Below, in pieces: positions 1 through 6,005 of a DNA stretch of 24,613 nucleotides. The stretch is from contig JAILZY010000053.1 in assembly GCA_023512255.1 (NCBI GenBank), forward strand, positions 1 through 24,613, read 5' to 3'. The DNA comes from a bacterium (GTDB lineage Bacteria; SZUA-182; DTGQ01). Under the pieces are notes generated by a model, which had not been told where the DNA came from, made no database searches, and saw only the letters and a list, made by a program, of their open reading frames with translations. A program made the position numbers and the translations under genes. The first letter of the stretch is position 1; the number at the start of each line of letters is the position of its first letter.

Positions 1-92
1 AACTTTCTTCTCTCTTTATTTTCTCTCCTCCCCTTTATATTTTCAACATTATTTTTTCAACATGGGGAACATCTGCCCAAGGTTATAAAAAG

Positions 93-196
93 TTCGCTCT
101 TATTTATTAGCTACCATTGAGAGACATAACCCTAATAATAGCTAATAAGAGCTAAGCCCCTTCGAGGGTTTATGGTGTCTGATATATAAGAGCGAA
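93..196. repeat. nested inverted-repeat element, possible structured RNA
   Basis: The outer arms TTCGCTCTTAT (93-103) and ATAAGAGCGAA (186-196) form a perfect 11-bp stem. Inside, AGACA (122-126) pairs with TGTCT (176-180) and AACCCT (128-133) pairs with AGGGTT (165-170), leaving a loop that holds a small AGCT/AGCT hairpin (140-153). The 1-289 stretch has no gene. On the minus strand this lies downstream of the secreted-protein gene that ends at 290, so it could be a processed 3' end, a small RNA or a palindromic repeat. The pairing is visible in the sequence; the function is unknown. Confidence 0.45.
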
Positions 197-219
197 AAAG
201 TTTTAGGAAAGGGGTTTCA

Positions 220-256
220 AAGGGGAAAACCCTTGCTCGATAAGGGTTTTCCCCTT
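220..256 (-). terminator. perfect 15-bp hairpin after the 290-868 gene
   Basis: AAGGGGAAAACCCTT (220-234) and AAGGGTTTTCCCCTT (242-256) form a perfect 15-bp stem with a 7-base loop, 33 bases past the stop codon of the minus-strand gene. There is no uninterrupted T-tract on either side, so it may act as a weak intrinsic terminator or as a 3'-end stabilising hairpin. The position favours the minus strand; the symmetrical stem does not settle direction. Confidence 0.5.
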
Positions 257-289
257 AAAGTTCAGGATTTTTCCCCTTAATTGCCCAAT

Positions 290-868
290 TTACAAGATTA
301 GCGCTGTGGCCGTCAGCAGTGAGGTGATAGTTGGCTGGGGAAGGAGTGAAGCCGAGGGAGCCGCGGCCGCATAGCTTGGATAAGCTACAAGGTATGACCA
401 ATTGGCTGGGGGGACATAGTTAGACAGCCACCAAGCCGGGGTAGGGAGCAAGGAGGAGTAGCCGGCTGGCAAGGTGATGGTAATTGGCAGACCAGTGATT
501 TGATTGATAAGGATTGGTGGCGGCCAGAGGTTGATCCCAGAAAGGGGCTCATAGTAGGCCAGCCCTAGAGGAGTATTGTAGAGCAGCCAGGGATTTCTCA
601 AACCAGGATGCCAGGTCAAACCAGGCTGCACGGGTAAAACGGTGTTAGGGGTAAGGTTGCTGACCAGAGGGGTAGGAAGCCCTGTAGTGGTATTGACTGG
701 AGAAAGTATTGAAGACCAAAGCGGCCACAGGGTATTGTAAGGGGGAAGCGCGGCCCAGTTTTGAGCTTTGGCTATCCCTGATCTGGACAGGATACTAACA
801 CTTAGTCCAATCAGGAAAATGACTAATAGAGGGGATAATTTCTGTTTATCATTTTTTTCTTTCTTCAT
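290..868 (-). CDS. secreted Pro/Trp/Leu-rich protein of unknown function
   Basis: A 192-residue protein that I do not assign to a family. It starts with a basic N-region (MKKEKNDKQK), a hydrophobic core at about residues 12-27 and a likely signal-peptidase site after AKA (about residue 35). The mature part is rich in Pro, Leu, Trp, Tyr and Asn with short LPP, WPP and LLP stretches, almost no charged residues and no cysteine. That composition suits an exported surface or matrix protein rather than an enzyme. There is no C-terminal membrane anchor or basic tail, so it is not an evident exosortase substrate. The 183-residue protein at 14892 has the same style, though I see no clear alignment. 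A strong sigma-54 promoter match lies about 100 bases upstream, with three short repeats in the presumed leader. Confidence 0.75.
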   Translation of the reverse strand: MKKEKNDKQKLSPLLVIFLIGLSVSILSRSGIAKAQNWAALPPYNTLWPLWSSILSPVNTTTGLPTPLVSNLTPNTVLPVQPGLTWHPGLRNPWLLYNTPLGLAYYEPLSGINLWPPPILINQITGLPITITLPAGYSSLLPTPAWWLSNYVPPANWSYLVAYPSYAAAAPSASLLPQPTITSLLTATALIL

Positions 869-893
869 GGCTTTCTCTTCTTTCCTTATCTTT

Positions 894-947
894 GAGGTTA
901 TATTTTTTCGAGGTTATATTTTCACCTTATCTTCGGGGTTATATTTT
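894..947. repeat. three direct copies of a GGTTATATTTT motif
   Basis: GAGGTTATATTTT occurs at 894-906 and 910-922, and GGGGTTATATTTT at 935-947. They lie in the presumed 5' leader of the 290-868 gene, between its sigma-54 promoter (966-981) and its start codon. On the minus strand each unit reads AAAATATAACC. Possible roles are binding sites for a repressor or for an RNA-binding protein; nothing in the sequence tells which. Confidence 0.6.
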
Positions 948-965
948 GGGGCCAAAACTTTAAAA

Positions 966-981
966 AGCATATCGAGTGCCA
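966..981 (-). promoter_or_regulatory. sigma-54 (-24/-12) promoter for the 290-868 secreted protein
   Basis: The minus strand reads TGGCACTCGATATGCT. The -24 element is a full TGGCAC, the -12 element is ATGCT against the TTGCW consensus, and the GG-to-GC spacing is exactly 10. The predicted transcript start is near 955, giving a leader of about 88 bases. A perfect palindrome, GTTTCA-N4-TGAAAC (1044-1059), lies about 90-105 bases upstream of the start site, a usual distance for an activator site. Transcription would depend on RpoN and an AAA+ activator. Confidence 0.7.
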
Positions 982-1043
982 GTATAAAATTAATATTTTT
1001 CAAATAGTTATCTTTAATAGAGTGGGCAGAAAAGAAGATTTTA

Positions 1044-1059
1044 GTTTCAAAAGTGAAAC
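1044..1059. promoter_or_regulatory. palindrome upstream of a sigma-54 promoter, possible activator site
   Basis: GTTTCA (1044-1049) and TGAAAC (1054-1059) form a perfect 6-4-6 palindrome. It sits at about -90 to -105 from the predicted start of the promoter at 966-981, where enhancer-type activators often bind. The rest of the 869-1226 gap holds only this, the promoter, the leader repeats and the hairpin at 1111-1146. The role is inferred from position alone. Confidence 0.35.
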
Positions 1060-1110
1060 ATTGGGCCAGATGCGAAACAAGGTCATGTTTACTGGTTGAA
1101 AATTATATTG

Positions 1111-1146
1111 AAGATGGGGGGCAAGATTAACATCCGCCCCCATCTT
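1111..1146 (-). terminator. hairpin terminator after the large secreted protein gene
   Basis: AAGATGGGGG (1111-1120) and CCCCCATCTT (1137-1146) form a perfect 10-bp GC-rich stem with a 16-base loop, about 80 bases past the stop codon at 1227. On the minus strand it is followed by an A/T-rich stretch (CAATATAATTTTC) rather than a pure U-tract. It is a plausible intrinsic terminator that separates this gene from the 290-868 gene. Confidence 0.55.
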
Positions 1147-1226
1147 GCAGCCTGGACTGAACTACATCGAACTAAATACTATTCGTATTCATGCGGCGGC
1201 CCACAAAGCCTATAAGTTTACATGGG

Positions 1227-3485
1227 TTAGTATGACCACCAGGGTTGGACATCAATCGGGAATTCCGAAACTGCCCACCCTCCGCGTTGATCAAAGGCGG
1301 TGATTTGTACCCAATAGAGACCTGGGAAATTTGTCTGGAAGGTCCAGAAAGCTCTTGGAACACCATCCCCATCTTTATTGACCATAATAGAGCCGATATT
1401 GCAGGAGTAGTAGAGCTCCTCTCCATCTGGGTCATGGAAGTCGAGCATGGGCGGGCCGAGAATGAATAGCTGGCCCGCTTTGATTACCAGTGGGGCAGCA
1501 TCATTAAAATCTCCCATGATATAGGGGCGGTGGTTGAGCCAGGTGCCAGGTAAGGCAGCTAAAATGTCAATATCACCCGCAGCCACAAAGCCTCGCGAGT
1601 CGCTTACCTGGACAATTACATGGAAGACTCCCTCAAATGGTGGAGTAAAGGTTATCTCTCCGGTCATTGGATTGATGATCGACTCTGACCAGGGACCATA
1701 TTGAAAAGCCGGCAGCCCATCAATGGTTGCTTTCCAGGTGAGATTTAATTGATCGGCAGTGAATGATCCATCCGGGCCGAACCAGTCCTGGTCAGTAGCC
1801 ACCATCTGATACCGATAAACCTGCCCTACTTCCACCGCTTGCTCATCCAGGTTTTCAAGCTTAGGCGGATGGTTAGTGACCGGATAATTGACTACGGTCA
1901 GCGGGAAGGTCTCAAGGTCTGTCCGACCGCTTGAGTCTTGTACCCGAACCGTAATCACAAGATCTTCAAGATACTGGGGAACGAAGAAGAGCCGGGCTAG
2001 TTGCGGCCAGGTTTTAAAGCCCAGCCTCAGGAGGTAGCTTCCATAAGCAGCCACGGCTTTAGGATCATAGATTCTTACCCCACCCGTACCTTGAGGCAGG
2101 TGAGGGATCGTTTCAGGGTCATAGTCTGAAATCCTTGCCGGTGCATCCTCAGGCTCATCAGGATCATAGGGTGGCTCCCACAGGGTAGGCAGATCTACCA
2201 TGCAGGGTTTATATGGGCAGATCCAAAGCTGGGGAATCTGTTTGATTATCTCTGGATCACAATCATTCAAGCGTCCATCACCATCAAGATCCACAGAGGC
2301 CACAGGGATGTGGACCTCACTCAGCATGGTGTTTGGCGCGCCATAAGCGCCCCATCCACCAACCGTGCAGGTCCAAAATAGCTTATCCCTACTCGGATTA
2401 ATGGCATCAGGATCGGAGAGATGGCCATTTTGGCTGGAGAATTTCTGGTCTCTTATATATCTTCGGGTTAGTTTCTCCACATAATCAAAATCGGGCTCAA
2501 CCCCTGTAGCCTCATATTCATTTTGCCAAATATCCATAAATACCCGATAGGTCAAATCCGGATCCTTGGCATAGCAGTAATATTCAAAGGGCTGAAAGAG
2601 TTGAACGAATTGAGGCCCGATCTTGAAAAGATAAGGAGGCTCTCCGTTGATAAGACTGTCATCTTTCAGTAGCCAGATATTATCCAGGCGGTATTCGTTT
2701 CCGAAAACTCTGATCGCAGTTATGATCAGAGGCTCTGAGGGGTTGTTAAGATTGACAAGGGCGGTTTGGTCATCTTTGGCTGCTTTGCGGATAATTTCCA
2801 CCAGATTGGCACTGATAGTGTGCCAGGTGCCATCTTGGTAATTTCGCCCAAGGGGCATAGTGATAGTATAAACTTGAGGAGGGGTATTTTCTGGCCCCAA
2901 AAGGTCGTACTGGTCAGGGACTACTCCCTCTAAGTCGGTATTTTGATTGAAGCCAGCCGGCACGAAGCGAATGGAAAACGGGATTGGCCGATCACTCCGG
3001 TTGATAGCTCCTATGACTTCAAATTTAAAGAGAGCAAATTGCTCAACTTCAAGCGGTGCTCTGATGCTGGCCCAAAGCTGATTGGCCGCAATAGCTGGAG
3101 TAATTGATTTTTCAATCACCAGCTGCATGTTGTAAGCTGGTAAAAATATCGAATAGGGCATATGAGCCTCCAGGACGCGGCTTCCCTGATTAAAATCAAG
3201 CACTGTCAGGATTTCTCCATAGCCGACCCCCCTGCCCCATATCGGATAGGGTGGTTCATAGGTCCGCCAGCCATGATTGCGAGGGCTATCCCAATATTCG
3301 AAGTTATCTATCAATACTCCCTTGTCAGTCGGGAAGGGGAGAATCATAGGTGACTGGGTGGTTAATACATTGGCATACATCTGGTTTTGGGCATAGGCCA
3401 ATCCCTTGAACCCCAAAATTGCTACTGCGGATAATAAAAATACGATCAATAAGATCTTTCCTAACCTCTCGACATTCATTCTCAT
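1227..3485 (-). CDS. large secreted protein with calcium-type loop and cadherin/Ig-like C-terminal domains
   Basis: A secreted protein of about 752 residues. It has a signal peptide with hydrophobic core about residues 10-25 and a cleavage motif AYA|QN. The N-terminal part (about 55-275, beginning DNFEYWDSP) looks like an all-beta, carbohydrate-binding-like or lectin-like region. A DLDGDGRLNDCD stretch (about 399-410) matches the DxDxDG calcium loop of dockerin or thrombospondin-3 type. The C-terminus carries two cadherin/Ig-like modules at about 540-645 and 655-752, the first ending in the typical TGEITFTPPFEG and VSDSRG pattern. No catalytic motif or C-terminal anchor is visible, so it is probably a surface or matrix adhesin. 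The start is chosen at the ATG with GAGGTG 6 bases upstream; an in-frame GTG lies at 3494 and another ATG at 3479 with AGGAG at good spacing. It lies 129 bases downstream of the 205-residue gene and may be cotranscribed with it. Confidence 0.8.
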   Translation of the reverse strand: MRMNVERLGKILLIVFLLSAVAILGFKGLAYAQNQMYANVLTTQSPMILPFPTDKGVLIDNFEYWDSPRNHGWRTYEPPYPIWGRGVGYGEILTVLDFNQGSRVLEAHMPYSIFLPAYNMQLVIEKSITPAIAANQLWASIRAPLEVEQFALFKFEVIGAINRSDRPIPFSIRFVPAGFNQNTDLEGVVPDQYDLLGPENTPPQVYTITMPLGRNYQDGTWHTISANLVEIIRKAAKDDQTALVNLNNPSEPLIITAIRVFGNEYRLDNIWLLKDDSLINGEPPYLFKIGPQFVQLFQPFEYYCYAKDPDLTYRVFMDIWQNEYEATGVEPDFDYVEKLTRRYIRDQKFSSQNGHLSDPDAINPSRDKLFWTCTVGGWGAYGAPNTMLSEVHIPVASVDLDGDGRLNDCDPEIIKQIPQLWICPYKPCMVDLPTLWEPPYDPDEPEDAPARISDYDPETIPHLPQGTGGVRIYDPKAVAAYGSYLLRLGFKTWPQLARLFFVPQYLEDLVITVRVQDSSGRTDLETFPLTVVNYPVTNHPPKLENLDEQAVEVGQVYRYQMVATDQDWFGPDGSFTADQLNLTWKATIDGLPAFQYGPWSESIINPMTGEITFTPPFEGVFHVIVQVSDSRGFVAAGDIDILAALPGTWLNHRPYIMGDFNDAAPLVIKAGQLFILGPPMLDFHDPDGEELYYSCNIGSIMVNKDGDGVPRAFWTFQTNFPGLYWVQITAFDQRGGWAVSEFPIDVQPWWSY

Positions 3486-3614
3486 ACTCCTCACCTCTAC
3501 GTTTTTTGCGCTTTTTACATTCCCTTACGCCAGTTCTCAGTTAAAGGGATCGAGCTAAAGACGAATAATTGCTTGGACTTGTCGTTTAGTAGTGTTAATC
3601 TTTTAGGAATACTT

Positions 3615-4232
3615 TCAAGATCTAATGACGGAGGTAGTTATGAATTTAAGGGCTTCTGAAGGTAGGCTGTTTATCCCTGAAGGGAGAGTAAGCCGAGGAT
3701 TCGGTTGGATAAAAAACTTGCTGCCCTCACCAGGGGGCAGCAGCAATGCCTTTTGGGTAGAGTTGTTGATATATCTGACCATAACATGGCCATCCCAGCC
3801 CAGGTTTGGCCAGGCAAGATGCTGAATGCCAGCCTCCTTATAATGAATAAAATTATGAATCAGCTCTTGTACGGGTTGATCAATTGTGGCCAGTAGAGAT
3901 AATAAGAGGGTATGGTTTAATAAGAGGGTATGGTTGGAAACAAGGATTGAGTTATTATGAATTAAGCTATGGATCAACTCTCTCCCAGGCTGATCCATAG
4001 CGGTTAACATCATTGATATGATATAGATATAGGTATCGCCTAGGTTATGGCCGAGATTGGCACAGATTTCCAGGAATTCACAAACACCGATATGGTCGCA
4101 TCGAGCATATTCTGGGGCATCCAATCCGTTTATAGTAAAAAGCAGGGCACTGAGAAAAACTACCAAACCTAGAGTAAAGAGCTTTGATTTCATAATAATA
4201 CAGCCGTATTTTTTTAGATAGCCAAACACCAT
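3615..4232 (-). CDS. secreted protein of unknown function with an internal duplication
   Basis: A 205-residue exported protein not assigned to a family. The N-terminus has a hydrophobic segment at about residues 18-34 after a Lys-containing region. Met1 (4232) is preceded directly by AAGGGGGG; the internal ATG at 4193 (MKSKLF) gives a tidier signal peptide but has no clear ribosome site. Two related helices, LTAMDQPGRELIHSLIH (about 77-93) and LATIDQPVQELIHNFIH (about 112-128), flank an NHTLLL doublet that is encoded by an 18-base tandem repeat near 3900-3935. The C-terminal third is Pro/Leu-rich with no anchor. Two cysteines follow the signal region. A sigma-54 promoter match about 240 bases upstream (4474-4489) probably drives it. 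Confidence 0.7.
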   Translation of the reverse strand: MVFGYLKKYGCIIMKSKLFTLGLVVFLSALLFTINGLDAPEYARCDHIGVCEFLEICANLGHNLGDTYIYIISMMLTAMDQPGRELIHSLIHNNSILVSNHTLLLNHTLLLSLLATIDQPVQELIHNFIHYKEAGIQHLAWPNLGWDGHVMVRYINNSTQKALLLPPGEGSKFFIQPNPRLTLPSGINSLPSEALKFITTSVIRS

Positions 4233-4307
4233 CCCCCCTTGATGACCCTTTAAATTTTGCCTTGTTTAATCTCCCCTTGACTCCAAGGGATCATCTCATA
4301 CCGTGGT

Positions 4308-4350
4308 GCAGGAGGGAATGAAGATGGCCCAATATCTTCATCCCGCCTGC
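4308..4350. other. long imperfect hairpin in the leader of the 3615-4232 gene
   Basis: GCAGG followed by GGGAATGAAGAT pairs with ATCTTCATCCC followed by CCTGC. The stem is about 16 bp with one mismatch and one bulged A, around an 8-base loop (ggcccaat). On the minus strand it lies in the presumed leader between the sigma-54 start site near 4463 and the start codon at 4232, so it could act as an attenuator or stabiliser. On the plus strand nothing is transcribed into it that I can see. Confidence 0.4.
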
Positions 4351-4439
4351 TGTGGCCCTTCTTTTAACTTTTCTAATGTCCAGTTGTTTGTGTCAGCGGA
4401 AAGGCTTCTTTTTTTCTGCCACGGTTTGATGAATAAATA

Positions 4440-4501
4440 GCCTAATCTTGGCGTATTAGGCATTTCTTTCTTTTGCACGGAGTATGCCATTCTTGGCGTA
4501 T
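4440..4501. repeat. inverted repeat and paired direct repeats around a sigma-54 promoter
   Basis: GCCTAAT (4440-4446) and ATTAGGC (4455-4461) form a perfect 7-bp inverted repeat. The loop contains part of TCTTGGCGTAT, which recurs as a direct repeat (4446-4456 and 4491-4501, period 45). The two copies bracket the -24/-12 element at 4474-4489. They could be binding sites for a regulator acting at that promoter. Confidence 0.45.
4474..4489 (-). promoter_or_regulatory. sigma-54 (-24/-12) promoter for the 3615-4232 secreted protein
   Basis: The minus strand reads TGGCATACTCCGTGCA: TGGCA at -24, GTGCA at -12, and exactly 10 bases between GG and GC. The predicted start is near 4463, with a leader of about 230 bases that includes the hairpin at 4308-4350. 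No competing -35/-10 pair was seen nearer the gene. Confidence 0.6.
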
Positions 4502-4899
4502 GTAAGTAATAGAATGAGTTAACTTCAGTTGGGTAAAAATTCTCTCTGAATTATCAGGGTGGTTTGTTTCAAGTTTGCATCAAGGCCAGAATTTCTCTTC
4601 TCTATATGAGCCGTAATCACCAACTTAGCCCTATTTTAAAAATGATAATCCCCAAAGCTGGCTGTCGGATAAAAAGAGAATCGGGATTGCACATCTGGAA
4701 TATTAATTCCATTTGTGAAACATTATCGGCCTGGAGATGACCGTATATGAGCCGATAAAAAGATGGGTTGATAAATTTTTTAATATCCCACTTTATTTAT
4801 TACAATTGTGATGCTATCCTTAAAATTATTCTCATCTTCACTTTTCAAGAGAGAGAGGGTGGAGGTCACCGGAAGGGATGAGGGAATTTAGGGGTTTGT

Positions 4900-4984
4900 T
4901 CGCTAAGTACGGAATCACTAATTAAAGGCCAATCTTAAGATTTTGGCTTTAAGAGTTTATCATTAATGTATATTTACTTAGCGA
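4900..4984 (+). ncRNA. structured 5' leader of the nickel/cobalt permease gene
   Basis: TCGCTAAGTA (4900-4909) pairs perfectly with TACTTAGCGA (4975-4984) to close a domain of 85 bases. Inside it TTAAAG, a bulged G and CCAA pair with TTGG and CTTTAA around the self-complementary AATCTTAAGATT (about 4922-4952). The domain ends 24 bases before the GGAGGTGAT ribosome site of the CbiMN gene. A regulatory leader such as a metal-responsive attenuator is conceivable. I could not match it to the cobalamin or NiCo riboswitch cores. The rest of 4233-5025 holds the sigma-54 promoter and hairpins listed, plus A/T-rich sequence without a gene. Confidence 0.35.
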
Positions 4985-5008
4985 TAAAACCATTATATGG
5001 AATAAAAT

Positions 5009-5017
5009 GGAGGTGAT
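5009..5017 (+). promoter_or_regulatory. strong ribosome binding site that fixes a GTG start
   Basis: GGAGGTGAT is a near-perfect Shine-Dalgarno sequence, with 8 bases between it and the GTG at 5026. It decides the start of the permease. This matters because the metal site of this family uses the N-terminal Met and the His directly after it. Confidence 0.85.
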
Positions 5018-5025
5018 AGGAATAA

Positions 5026-5964
5026 GTGCATGCTCCAGATGGGTTTTATTCTAACAGCCTTTGTCTAATTATGGATATGGCCTGCACCGGCGTGCTGGCC
5101 TACAGTGTGGTCAAAATCTGGAAGAGGATCAGCTCCAGAGAGGTTATCTTGGCCAGTGCGGTAGGGGCTTTCAGCTTTGCTTTGCAGTTGGCTAATTTTA
5201 AAGTCTCGCGTGGCTCTTCCTGTCATTTTATGGGAGGGATTTTTGCCTCTATAATTTTGGGGCCGTACTTAGCTACACTGGTTATGACCTTTGAACACCT
5301 TATTCAGGTTTTTCTCTTTCAGGACGGCGGCATAATGGCTCTTGGCCCCAATTTGCTGACCATTGTCTGTATTAGCACCTTTGGGGGCTACTACATCTAC
5401 TCGCTGCTCAAAAATTTTGTCATTGAGCCTTATGGCAGCTATATCAGCGCCTTTCTTTCCGCTTGGCTTACCCTGCTGATTACCAGCCTGACCGTCTGTA
5501 CTATGCTCGCTATCTGCGGGATTCAGGGATTTTTCGCCACCCTTGGTCCTATGGTCGGCCCCCATGTCGAGGTAGGGATTGCCGAAGGGATGCTAACCGT
5601 GCTTCTCCTGGTCGGGGTCCGGCTTTGGGCTCCGGACTTATTTAGCAGCCAGCCAAGACCTCAGCCAATATCGGCCCAAAAGATTGCCTATGGGCTTCTT
5701 GGGCTTGCCCTGCTGATTAGTCTGGCCATCTCTCCCTTTGCCTCCCGATCAGCCGAAGGGCTTGAGAGTTTGGTTCTGGATCGAGGGCATATCCACCCTC
5801 ATCGAATTACGATCCCATATAGGGCACCGATACCGGCTTATCATCTGCCAGGGATTCGTGATCAGGAGATCGCCAAAATTCTTGGAGGAACACTTGGAAC
5901 CGTGGCTACCTTCGGTGTCTGTATGTTAGCTCTTTCCCTAATCAAGACTAGGGCTGAATCTTGA
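5026..5964 (+). CDS. cbiM: CbiMN/NikMN-type nickel/cobalt ECF transporter substrate-binding permease
   Basis: A 312-residue inner-membrane S-component that captures Ni2+ or Co2+ for an ECF transporter. It begins MHAPDGF against the family's MHIPDGF. In known NikM structures Met1, His2 and His67 bind the metal, and here His67 falls in CHFMGG exactly at residue 67. The conserved block HFMGG...LGP...FQDGG..ALGPN (67-109) and HVEVGIAEG (180-188) also fit CbiM. After about six helices (to about 200) comes a linker, then a CbiN/PDGLE-like part: a helix at 222-238, SPFASRSAEGLES (236-248), a loop with several His, and a last helix at 286-306. No cbiQ or cbiO lies nearby, so energising subunits must be encoded elsewhere, or it works alone as reported for some CbiMN units. 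Same strand and 37 bases upstream of a membrane sigma-54 activator. Ni versus Co cannot be decided. Confidence 0.9.
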   Translation: MHAPDGFYSNSLCLIMDMACTGVLAYSVVKIWKRISSREVILASAVGAFSFALQLANFKVSRGSSCHFMGGIFASIILGPYLATLVMTFEHLIQVFLFQDGGIMALGPNLLTIVCISTFGGYYIYSLLKNFVIEPYGSYISAFLSAWLTLLITSLTVCTMLAICGIQGFFATLGPMVGPHVEVGIAEGMLTVLLLVGVRLWAPDLFSSQPRPQPISAQKIAYGLLGLALLISLAISPFASRSAEGLESLVLDRGHIHPHRITIPYRAPIPAYHLPGIRDQEIAKILGGTLGTVATFGVCMLALSLIKTRAES

Positions 5965-5969
5965 AAGAA

Positions 5970-6005
5970 GAGGCCACCTCATGAAATAAAGAGACCACCT
6001 CATGA
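5970..6005. repeat. 15-base direct repeat at the permease-activator junction
   Basis: GAGGCCACCTCATGA (5970-5984) recurs as GAGACCACCTCATGA (5991-6005) with a 21-base period and one mismatch. The second copy contains the ATG of the downstream gene. The first contains an ATG-AAA-TAA mini-frame. Neither copy offers a good Shine-Dalgarno sequence, so the repeat may affect translation coupling between the two genes, or it may be a simple local duplication. Confidence 0.6.

Noticed and set aside
4338-4463. A 41-codon open frame on the minus strand beginning MPNTPRLGYL.
   Set aside because: It would start at the predicted sigma-54 transcript start with no leader or ribosome site, and it runs into the hairpin at 4308-4350. 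No family resemblance is visible.
4233-5025. Cobalamin or NiCo riboswitch upstream of the Ni/Co permease.
   Set aside because: I looked for the B12-box core and the conserved NiCo junction bases and found neither; only the unassigned structured leader at 4900-4984 is supported.
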